This document shows, one piece after another, positions 16,256 through 24,700 of a stretch of DNA of 28,273 bases (positions are counted from its first letter, which is position 1; every line of letters starts with the position of its first letter). The position numbers and the translations under genes are program-made. Under the pieces are notes generated by a model that worked only from the letters and a program-made list of their open reading frames with translations, did no database searches and was not told where the DNA came from. Source of the DNA: CAYWMD01 sp964458575 (GTDB lineage Bacteria; Verrucomicrobiota; Verrucomicrobiia; Limisphaerales; JADLHS01); assembly GCA_964458575.1 (NCBI GenBank), contig CAYWMD010000075.1, positions 1-28,273 of the forward strand, in the 5' to 3' direction.

Positions 16256-18991
16256 TCAGCGCGATGCTTCAACCGGCTTTGCCTTTGTGGGCGCCGCGTT
16301 TCCTTCCATCAGCCAGCGCAAGAGACGATATTGAAATTCATAGACCTGGCGCAGCGTTGCATCCGGTTCGATGTCGCCGGTCACTCCCATTCGCACATCC
16401 GCAAACCGCGCGCCGAAGCCCAGCACGGTCACCGTGCCGCGGCCCAGTTGCACCTGTGCCGCGACAGGCCGGCCGTTGAGCTGGCAGATGGGTGTTCCGC
16501 CGACCACTTCGCGCGCGGCTTGCACGGTGATCGCCGGCCAGTCTTTGGCGGGTGCGAGTTTGCCATCGGACTGCGGGTGCGGCTTCAGTTCGAGTTTGAA
16601 CGGCGAAAGCAGTGCGGCGGAAGTCGAATTGGTGTTTTCGGCCGAGTCGAGCACGAGCAGGCGTCCGCCGTTCTCGACGTAACGGCGGGCCGCTTCCACG
16701 AAGGCAGGTTCCACCGGCCGATCCGGTTGAAAAAAGACGACCAGGTCATCCGCCAGCGCCGCGGGCCCTTTTTCGCGCCGGATGAAATAGCCGAGCCGCA
16801 AAATCCAGCGCTCGAAAATGCCGAAGCCGTTCGATTTGCCTTCGATGAAACCGTTCTTGGAAAGCGGGCCGTCGCAAATTGTGCGGTCAATGGTCACCCA
16901 GCGCAACGGCTTGGTGGGCGTCGGCAATTGGAACGACCGCGCTTGGGCCGCAACCACCGCAAGGACGGTCAGCGCCCAGGCGGCCGCCCCGACGGCGGTC
17001 AACGGCAGCAGGAGGCGGTGTTGTTTCCGCAGCCGCCAGAAGCCCCACAGCCCGGCCGCTGCGGCCAGCGCCAGCAGCGGCCAGCGCGGATCGCCAATCC
17101 GGCTCTGGCGGTTCAGCCACTCGATCATGCCGCGCAACAGTTCCAATTTGCCCGGTTCGAACGTGCAGAAGTTCGAGAAGATGGTGGAGTCGGTGAACGC
17201 CAGCACGCGACCCTTGCCGTGGCGCACCGCCCAGATTTGCACAAACGCGCCGTAACGCATGTCCGCCCGGTCCTGCGCCTGCGGATAGAAATTGCTGGCG
17301 TGGTAATCGGCGGGCGCGTTCTTCAAACCGGTCGAGGTGATGACGCTGCGCCCGCGCCATGGCGCGAACGGATGAAGCGAACACGACGTGGCGAAATCCA
17401 TGCCGCGAATCGCGCGAACGACCGGGTGCGGCGCGAACGACGGGACGAAATACTGGTCGAAGAAAGAATCAATCCCGAACAGGCAATCGTAGCGATACTC
17501 GAAGCCGAACCGGCGGGCGATCTGGTTGAGGTCGTAGCCGGTGCTGAACACATCCGTGTGCTCGCCGATCAGCAGCAAGCCGCCGCCACGTTCGACAAAC
17601 CTGACCGCCGCCTCGACTTCCTCCGGCCGGTACAATTCGGTCGGCACCTTGAGCACGAGCACATCCACATTCGCCAGCACGGCGTCGGTCAACGGCTCCT
17701 TGATCCGGCTCATGTGGTAGTAATGCGACGAGTAATCGTAGATGCACCAGTAGTTGTAACCAGACAAATGCCCGTACCATTCAGTGTCGAACGCGCGCTC
17801 GGTGGGTTCCCACTTTGAATGAAATTCATCCACGGCGATGCGTCCACCCTTGCGCTGGCCGACCGGGTCCCAAATCACGCCCAGGGTGGCACAAACGACG
17901 GCGATCGCCGTTGGAAGTCCCGCGATGGCAAGCGCTCGCCAGGGTTTTTGCGCAGCCGTGGTGGCGGTCGGGTCTTCAGCCGCCAGAGCGCTTTTCTCTT
18001 TCACCGTCGCGACCGACGCTCCGACGTCAAGGCTTCGCCAGTAGCTTCTCAACCAACCCGCTTGCAACAGGAGCAGGGGCAAATCAACGACGATCAACAC
18101 CCATGCGTTCCAAAACGGCCACATGAGGTTTAACGGGTCCTCGTATTCCGTCAGCAAGGCATGATGCAACATCCACGCCGCCAGCAGCGCCACCCGTAGC
18201 GGCAACCAGATGACGAGCGGCGCCGCCCAAGGCAGAAGGTGTCGCAGCCACGCGCGCAGCGTTTGATTCCAATCCTGGCGGGCGCGGCCGCGGTTTTTTG
18301 AATTGGAAGGGGTTGCGGTCGAGGCAACGAAAACTATCCACAAGGTCAGGCCGCTAATGAGAAAACACCACGTGTTTGGCGGCAGCAGCAATTCCCAGGT
18401 CGCCCCCAGCGCGTGCACCTGTCGCATGCTGAACAAGTGAATCGTGCTTGCTTCGGCGGCGGCTTCCATTCCGAGAAGTCGCACAGTTTGCGCCAGCAGC
18501 CAGGGCAGCGGGTCGGGCAATTCATGCGAGTAGGAAGTCCAGGTCCGATACAGCAGCAGGGCCATGTCCTGCAATCCGAGGACGAGACCCGCCAGGGTCA
18601 GTCCCTCGCTCGTGGCCGTTTTCCACCGGCCCAAGGTGGGTTCCGCTTGCCCCACATCCTTGGATGAAGCTGGTCGTCGCCGCCAACCGGCCAGTATGCC
18701 CGTCGCCAGCAGCAACGGCGCGGCGCGATGCGGCCACGGGAGAACCCAGATTGGCAGACCCAGCAGCAGCACACACAGCAGCGCAAGCGGGCCGGTTGGC
18801 ACAACCGGACCGGGAAGCTTGGAACGGCTCGCATCCGCCGCCCCGATGGCAGACGACCGGGCGGCCACCACGCACACGCAGCCCGCCAGCAACAGGCCCG
18901 ACCACGCGAGCCATTGCGGCGCGTGATAATAGCCCGTGCCCAACAGCCAGGTAGCGGCCAGCAAGAACAAGCCTGTCCAAAGACGAATCAT
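16256..18991 (-). CDS. Large membrane protein: exosortase-like core plus two GATase1/DUF4350-like segments (paralog A)
   Basis: The product has 911 residues. Residues 1-315 contain about eight hydrophobic helices. Residues 195-280 carry a pattern that recalls exosortase/archaeosortase catalytic residues: C209 in NTWCFLISGL, R266 in WLPLRVALL, and H276/H277 in AAWMLHHALL. This is a resemblance, not a family assignment. After a helix at about 352-373 comes an extracytoplasmic domain with VDVLVLKVPTELYRPEEVEA and GGGLLLIGEHTD (E477, H478), the look of a Rossmann/GATase1-like (DUF4350 or GldG-like) domain that lacks an obvious nucleophile. Two helices near 645-680 lead to a second such segment with ARRYVENGGRLLVLDSAENT. 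Gene 18991-21699 encodes a paralog with the same plan. Its TAA and this ATG share one base (TAATG), so translation is coupled, and a GGAGG lies 10 bases before the start (19002-19006). No function is known. Confidence 0.75.
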   Translation of the reverse strand: MIRLWTGLFLLAATWLLGTGYYHAPQWLAWSGLLLAGCVCVVAARSSAIGAADASRSKLPGPVVPTGPLALLCVLLLGLPIWVLPWPHRAAPLLLATGILAGWRRRPASSKDVGQAEPTLGRWKTATSEGLTLAGLVLGLQDMALLLYRTWTSYSHELPDPLPWLLAQTVRLLGMEAAAEASTIHLFSMRQVHALGATWELLLPPNTWCFLISGLTLWIVFVASTATPSNSKNRGRARQDWNQTLRAWLRHLLPWAAPLVIWLPLRVALLAAWMLHHALLTEYEDPLNLMWPFWNAWVLIVVDLPLLLLQAGWLRSYWRSLDVGASVATVKEKSALAAEDPTATTAAQKPWRALAIAGLPTAIAVVCATLGVIWDPVGQRKGGRIAVDEFHSKWEPTERAFDTEWYGHLSGYNYWCIYDYSSHYYHMSRIKEPLTDAVLANVDVLVLKVPTELYRPEEVEAAVRFVERGGGLLLIGEHTDVFSTGYDLNQIARRFGFEYRYDCLFGIDSFFDQYFVPSFAPHPVVRAIRGMDFATSCSLHPFAPWRGRSVITSTGLKNAPADYHASNFYPQAQDRADMRYGAFVQIWAVRHGKGRVLAFTDSTIFSNFCTFEPGKLELLRGMIEWLNRQSRIGDPRWPLLALAAAAGLWGFWRLRKQHRLLLPLTAVGAAAWALTVLAVVAAQARSFQLPTPTKPLRWVTIDRTICDGPLSKNGFIEGKSNGFGIFERWILRLGYFIRREKGPAALADDLVVFFQPDRPVEPAFVEAARRYVENGGRLLVLDSAENTNSTSAALLSPFKLELKPHPQSDGKLAPAKDWPAITVQAAREVVGGTPICQLNGRPVAAQVQLGRGTVTVLGFGARFADVRMGVTGDIEPDATLRQVYEFQYRLLRWLMEGNAAPTKAKPVEASR

Positions 18992-21699
18992 TATTCGGAG
19001 ACCTCCACGGGTGCGGTGTTGGTCTGGGGCAGCGGTTTGGGCGGAGTCCAGGTTGGTTGATCGTTCAGGTAGGTCACGAACCAGCGCCAGAAATCGGCAT
19101 TTTCCCGCAACCCCTCGAAGGGTTGTCCGCCTTCGTTTTCAAGATTCTGGCACGAGGCAAAATCGCTGTCGGCCACCACGATGAACTTGCCCCGGCCCAA
19201 CCGGCGCATCTGGATCACACTGGGATCGGTGGCCGTGAGCGGGTTGCGCGGACCAAAGGCCAGCGGTTGCGCACCCGGTTCGGTGGACTCCACCGACCAC
19301 GCCGCGTGAAACCGGACGTAAGCCATGTAATCGCCGCCATTGAAATAGGGCGCCTTGAAATGGCCGAACGGCTTCGGCTCTGTCGCCAGGCCTTCCGCCG
19401 CGCCTTTGCCGCCGACGTGAAAACCGAAATCGGTGAGGAGCGTGCGGCTCGCCGCCGATTCCGGCCAACCTACCGTGATCACAAACGTGCCGCCGTTTTC
19501 GACATAGCGTTTCACAACGGCCCGTTCGCGCGCGGTGAATGGCCTTGCGGGGGACGCTGAAATCACCAGGCCGGCGCGCTCCAGCCGTTCCGCCGTAAAC
19601 TCCGGCAACGCCAGGACGAGATACCCGTTGCGCATCAGCGTGAGTTGTAGTCCGCCCAATCCGCTGGGCCGCCAGGATTCGCCGCTGCCGCGTTCCAGAT
19701 GTGTGGTGTCCATGTACGCCAGCAGATTTGTCCCCGGTCCGCGCCCGTCCGGCAACAACCTGGCCATGCGAGCCGTCCAGGCTGACGTTCCCGCCGTAGC
19801 CACGGCGAGCGCCAACGCCGTGGCCACCGTCGAGCTGGGTTGCACCTGACGCGCAACGAGCGCGCCCAAACCCAGCAGCGCCATCAGCCCGGCCACGAAC
19901 CGCCAGCTGGCAAAATCCGCGTGCTGACACAGTGTCGCCATCAATGCCGCCACATAGGGATGGGAACCGTAAAGAATCCCGTTGGTGAATCCGGAAGTGT
20001 CGCCGAACACCAGGACGCGCCCGCTGCCCCAGCGTTGTTCCGCGGCGAGCAACACGTCGCCCAGCCGCTCGCCCGCGTCATATTTCGAATTGCCCATCAT
20101 CGAGCCGCCCTTGGTTTCATCGTTTTTGGCGTCGCCCGGATCGTTCCATCCCCAGCGCCCGATCAGGAGCGGCCGTGCCGGCAAACGCGCTTCGATGGAC
20201 GCGCCGATGACGGCACCAAACTGGTTGCGGTCATCGCGAACGCCCATCGCCGCCGGGTGGGCCATTGCCTGATACGAGTGCAGCCAGCCACCGACGGCGA
20301 ACATCGCGGAATCGAACGCCACACGCATCGCCGTGGGGCCAAGCACGTCGTTGAAACGGTTGCCGCCATCCTTCTCGCGGGCCGTATGCTCGCCGAGCAA
20401 CAGCAGCGAGCCGCCGCCGGCGACAAAATTTCGGATGCGCTCGAGTTGGCCGTCCTCCCATGGTTTGTTGGGGAAGATCAACACCAGTAGGTCGGCCCCT
20501 TGCAGATCCGCCGCGGACAACTCGGGCGAGATGAGACAGCGCGCGCCATAGCTGGCAAAGAAGTTCGGCCACATGCCGTACATGCCCACGGTCAATCGCC
20601 CATACTCGCCGTGCTGCGGCTTCAACCAATTCAGGAAACCCTTTTCATAAACGACGATCTTGCGACCTTGCAGACTGAGCGGTTTCGGTTGCAGCAGCGT
20701 AAGCACGGGCACGGCCAGCGCCAGACCAAGCGCGATCAGGGTGGGTCGGTTGAACACGCTGCGCAATTGACCCAGCCAGGCCTGGAAGGCGGAAGTTTCC
20801 CGGGTGACCGGTCGCCCGTGCGGTTTCGCTTTGGCTGCAACCGGAGCGGGCGCAACTTCCGCGGCCGGCTTAACCAGCCGCCGCGCCGCGAAGGCCAGGA
20901 GCGGCAGGTGGCACAGCCAGCCCAGCAGCGGCAACTGCCACATGATTTCATCGCCCAAGGGTTTGGGTTTGCCGGGCAGGCCGGGGAATGCGGAGGGGAT
21001 CGTGATATCGGGCAGCCATTGCCGCCACTTGGGGAACGCCGCGAGCAGGATCAGGTATAGCCCATGCGCCACGAGAATCCCCGCCGTCCATCGGAGGGCG
21101 AGCGCGCGCTTTCCGGATGCGTCCGATTGCCGGACCAGAAGCAGACAAAACGCGAGCGACAGAACGAGGTAATCCAAACCCGCGAAGGTCGGGCCCACCG
21201 ACAACGGCCAGGGCACGATGAAACTGATGAGGCGGCCCATCGCCTGAGCGATTCGATCCGCTGCCAACCATCCCCAGGGAATCAGGGTTGCGGCGAAGTG
21301 ATACAATGCGAACACCAGTGTCGCTTGTGCAGCGGTTCGCAGCAGATGCTTCGCCCCGGCGGCGCGGCCCGCCGCCAGCCAACCGAGCGTGAGCGCGCAA
21401 GCCAGCACGGGCAGCACTGGATACGGCGCGGCCAGGCAGGTGATCACACTGGCAGTCGCGATGAACGGCCGGAGCCAGTTTTTCCACGGGGGTGATTGCC
21501 AGCGAGAAACGGTCAATACGCCGCCAAGCAATAGCAACGCGACAAGAGTGCGGCGAAGCGGATGGGCCAAAAGCCCGAGGGAGCCGGCCGCCACCCACGC
21601 GGCGGTCAGGCCGGCGAGACACGACAGAACAGAACCGGCCTCGCTGATTTGCGAGGCCGGTTTTGACAATGCGGTTTGACCCTGGGATGAAACGCCCAT
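18991..21699 (-). CDS. Large membrane protein, paralog B (no Cys in core)
   Basis: The product has 902 residues and the same layout as its downstream partner. Residues 25-275 are polytopic (about eight helices). The region matching the partner's core reads SVGPTFAGLDYLVLSLAFC, and the Cys expected before the Gly is absent. After a linker rich in Pro, Ala and Lys (277-305) and a helix at 320-337 comes a Rossmann/GATase1-like domain with ADLLVLIFPNKPWEDGQLER and GGGSLLLLGEHTA (GEHT 436-439). Helices near 595-640 are followed by a second segment with VKRYVENGGTFVITVGWPES. The shared GEHT and RYVENGG motifs show the pair arose by duplication. GldG/DUF4350-type domains occur with gliding and transport systems, but no ABC subunits are present. 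ATG 21699 sits one base after a strong hairpin and 26 bp after the stop of the Cys-repeat gene. A second hairpin falls inside codons 13-23. Confidence 0.72.
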   Translation of the reverse strand: MGVSSQGQTALSKPASQISEAGSVLSCLAGLTAAWVAAGSLGLLAHPLRRTLVALLLLGGVLTVSRWQSPPWKNWLRPFIATASVITCLAAPYPVLPVLACALTLGWLAAGRAAGAKHLLRTAAQATLVFALYHFAATLIPWGWLAADRIAQAMGRLISFIVPWPLSVGPTFAGLDYLVLSLAFCLLLVRQSDASGKRALALRWTAGILVAHGLYLILLAAFPKWRQWLPDITIPSAFPGLPGKPKPLGDEIMWQLPLLGWLCHLPLLAFAARRLVKPAAEVAPAPVAAKAKPHGRPVTRETSAFQAWLGQLRSVFNRPTLIALGLALAVPVLTLLQPKPLSLQGRKIVVYEKGFLNWLKPQHGEYGRLTVGMYGMWPNFFASYGARCLISPELSAADLQGADLLVLIFPNKPWEDGQLERIRNFVAGGGSLLLLGEHTAREKDGGNRFNDVLGPTAMRVAFDSAMFAVGGWLHSYQAMAHPAAMGVRDDRNQFGAVIGASIEARLPARPLLIGRWGWNDPGDAKNDETKGGSMMGNSKYDAGERLGDVLLAAEQRWGSGRVLVFGDTSGFTNGILYGSHPYVAALMATLCQHADFASWRFVAGLMALLGLGALVARQVQPSSTVATALALAVATAGTSAWTARMARLLPDGRGPGTNLLAYMDTTHLERGSGESWRPSGLGGLQLTLMRNGYLVLALPEFTAERLERAGLVISASPARPFTARERAVVKRYVENGGTFVITVGWPESAASRTLLTDFGFHVGGKGAAEGLATEPKPFGHFKAPYFNGGDYMAYVRFHAAWSVESTEPGAQPLAFGPRNPLTATDPSVIQMRRLGRGKFIVVADSDFASCQNLENEGGQPFEGLRENADFWRWFVTYLNDQPTWTPPKPLPQTNTAPVEVSE
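21632..21661. repeat. Perfect 12-bp stem-loop inside the start of paralog B
   Basis: Bases 21632-21643 and 21650-21661 are perfect inverted copies (AACCGGCCTCGC and GCGAGGCCGGTT) with a 6-base loop. Read on the + strand the stem ends in a run of five T. On the - strand it is preceded by A residues and followed by TCTG. It looks like a rho-independent terminator but lies within codons 13-23 of the gene on 18991-21699, in a stretch that is not part of the membrane region. It could attenuate read-through from the Cys-repeat gene, or be a repeat that landed there. Confidence 0.6.
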
Positions 21700-21700
21700 C

Positions 21701-21725
21701 GTCTTCGGCTTTTGCTTCCGAAGAC
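21701..21725 (-). terminator. Hairpin between Cys-repeat stop and paralog B start
   Basis: An 8-bp perfect stem (21701-21708 with 21718-21725, GTCTTCGG/CCGAAGAC, loop of nine bases) fills the whole 26-bp gap between the TAA at 21726-21728 and the ATG at 21699. There is no U-tract after it. It covers the position where a ribosome-binding site for the downstream gene should be, so it may control translation or reduce downstream expression as much as end transcription. Confidence 0.45.
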
Positions 21726-24700
21726 TTAACCAAGAGGTCGCTCAAGAATCAAGCCGCGGCGGATGCTGGCGACCGGATTTTTTGAGGGGGAGTTGGCCGC
21801 AACCGGCTTTTCCGTCGCGCGTGGCGCAACGGCGGCCGGCCGGGTTTGATGGGCGGCTGGATTGGCGGGCGCTGGCGCGGCGGTCAGTTTAACGACGACC
21901 TCCGGGCAGCGTTTCGTACCAATGGGGCAGGCCCGCGAGCCGATGAGCGGCGGACGGACACCTGCCACCTGGCTCCGGGAGTCCAGCTTGAATTGGATTT
22001 GTCCGGCGGCCCCATTCGTGCATACGCCCGTCGGATCAAGCGGGCACTGCGTCACAAATGACGGACATTCCGTGATGACCACCGGGCACTGGGTTTGAAC
22101 CGGCGGGCAGCGGGTCGGCATATCCGGGCAGACCGTTTCCTGTGTGGTCGGACATTGCGTTGGGGTCGGCGGACATTCCGTTGCGATCGGCGGACATTGC
22201 GTCGTGGTTGGCGGACAGTGTGTCTCCGAGCCAGGGAACGCGCAATACGTTTGCACGGGCGGACAAACCGTGGTGTTGGCTGGACAGACCGTGGGGGCGT
22301 TCGAGCAGGCAGTTGCGACGGGCGGACACTGCGTCGGCACGGGCGGACACTGCGTCGGCACGGGCGGACACTGTGTCGCCGTCGTGCCCGCTAGTGAACA
22401 CTGCGTCGGCACAGCCGGACATTGGGTCGTCGCCGTCGCCGGACATTGCGTGGTCACAGGCGGGCACTGCGTTGACGACGGCGGGCATTTCGTCGTCAGC
22501 GGCGGGCACTGCGTTTGCGTAGCAGGACACGTAGTGGGTGATGTCTGGCAGACAGTCACAATGGACGGACATGTAGTCGGACTGTTAGCCGGACACTGTG
22601 TTGAGACTGGTGGACAACGCGTTGTCAGCGGCGGACATTGTGTGACCACGCCGCTGGCGCTGCAATGCGTGGCGACCACAGGGCATTGCGTGGTTGACGG
22701 TGGGCATTGCGTGGTTGTTGGCGGGCACTCCGTCTCCGTGGCCGGACATGTCGTGGCGTTCACAGGGCAAACCGTGGGGGCGTTCGCACATTGTGTCGCC
22801 GCTGCCGGACAGATGGTGGCCGTGCCACTTGGTGGACAGGACGTGGGCACTGGCGGACACTGCGTTTGCGTCATCGGACAGACAGTAGATTCTGGCGGAC
22901 AATAGGTCTGCTGCGCGGGACATTGTGTTTGCTGCGGCGGACATTTGGTAGCCGCCGGCGGGCAACGCGTGACTGACTCAGGACAAACGGTGTCCGCCAC
23001 CTGGCATTGCGTCGCTACCGGCGGGCAATGCGTTGCTGTCAGAGCTGTAACCGGGCACTGGGTTGCCACCGGCGGGCATTTTGTTGCCTCGGCCGGGCAT
23101 TGGGTCTGGTTCGGTGGACAGACGGTTTGCGCACCGGCACATTGGGTCACTGTCGCCGGGCAATGCGTCTGTACGGGCGGGCAGCGGGTCGGCATCGCAG
23201 GACAGGTTGTGTCTTGCGGCGGACATTGCGTCGCCGTGGCCGGGCAAACCGTATCCACCGCCCGGCATACGGTCGCGGTGGGCGGACAGGTCGTTGCGGC
23301 CACCGGACAAGTTGTCGCAGCGGTCGGGACACAGACGGTCGCTTTTGGCGGGCACGAAGTATTTACCGGCGGGCAGCGTGTTGCTACGGGCGGACATTTG
23401 GTCGCGGATACCGGGCATCCGGTCAGTACAACCGGGCACTTGGTGAACGCCGTGGGACATTTCGTCAGCTTCACCGGGCACTTCGTGTTCACCGGCGGAC
23501 ATTTTGTGGCCACTGGCGGACATGCCGTGGCTACCGCGGGACATGCCGTGGCGGCGGTGGAACAAACGGTTGGTATGGCCGGACAACTGGTCAATGCCGG
23601 CGGACACTTGGTTGCGGCCGGCGGGCAACGGGTTGCCTTTGGCGGACAAGCCGTGACGACGGGCGGGCAAACGGTCAGCTTTACCTTGCATCTGGTGGTG
23701 GTGGCCGGGCATGACGTCGCCTTCACCGGACATTTGGTGATGGCCGGCGGGCACTGGGTTAGATTCGCGGGACAGACGGTGGTAACCGATCGGCAGGTGG
23801 TCGGGGTTGGCGGACAATGCGTGCTCGCCGACGGGCAGTGTGTTTGCACCACCGGACATTGAGTTTGTGTGGGTGGACATTGCGTCTGCACCGCGGGACA
23901 GACGGTGTCTCGGGCTTCGCATTCGGTCGCCACAGCCGGACATTGCGTACTCACTGGCGGACATTTTGTGGCTGCCGCCGGACACACGGTTTCAATGGGG
24001 GGGCACGTCGTGTCCAAGGGCGGGCATTTTGTTTCGATCGGCGGACATTTCGTGGAGTAAACCGGGCAGCGGGTATCCTGTGCGGGGCATTTGGTGAGTT
24101 CCGCCGGACAAGCTGTCGGGATTGCGGGGCAAAGAGTTTCTTCCGCCGGGCACTGCGTTTGCGTTGGTGGACATCGGGTTTCGACCGCCGGGCAAACAGT
24201 ATCAGCCACGTGACAAATGGTGGGCTGAGGCGGGCACTCAGTTTGAACGACCGGACAGCGCGTGCTTACCGGCGGGCATTGCGTTTGGGTGGGCGGACAA
24301 ACGGTCGCGGTGGCGGGGCACTGTGTTTCCACAGCCGGACAAACTGTGGCGGCGCCGGCGCAGATGGTTGGGGCGGAAGGACAGCCCGTTATCAACGCCG
24401 GACATTGGGTCGCGGTGGCCGGGCATTGCGTTGTCTTAGGCGGGCAAGCCGTCTCTTTGGGCGGACAAACCGTGACCGTTGCGGGGCAGGAGGTCGCCAG
24501 CACTTGCACAATCGTCACCACTGGCACGGTGGTTTCCCCCGTTTTCCTTGCATCCTCGATCGCCCCTTCCAAAGCCTGGTCGAGACTGGACCGGTCCAGC
24601 CGAACATAACGAGATTCCTCGTCCGTCGGAAGCTCGGCCGGCCCGTTGTTGCCACCCTCGACGTCGTCCCAAGGGCCTTCGGGGCCGCTGGCCGTCTGCA

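Noticed and set aside
21726..22020. PEP-CTERM or other sorting tag at the C-terminus of the Cys-repeat protein
   Set aside because: The tail ends in a basic, Ala/Pro-rich stretch (SIRRGLILERPLG) with no hydrophobic helix, so there is no evidence that the nearby exosortase-like protein processes it.
22144..23862. Long + strand open frames opposite the Cys-repeat gene, reading GHCV.VGG-like repeats
   Set aside because: They mirror the 21-bp array on the other strand. The period is a multiple of three, so any frame that lacks a stop in one unit stays open. They have no signal, no ribosome-binding site and are less regular than the - strand frame, which has a signal peptide and a promoter.
22978..23985. 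335-codon - strand frame rich in Met, Ser and Gly
   Set aside because: It is a shifted frame of the same array and is interrupted relative to the full-length gene; the Cys frame spans the whole region with conserved C, P and T.
22020..24488. Tandem repeats considered as a CRISPR array
   Set aside because: There are no spacers: the units are contiguous 21-base coding repeats with drifting sequence, and no cas gene is present.
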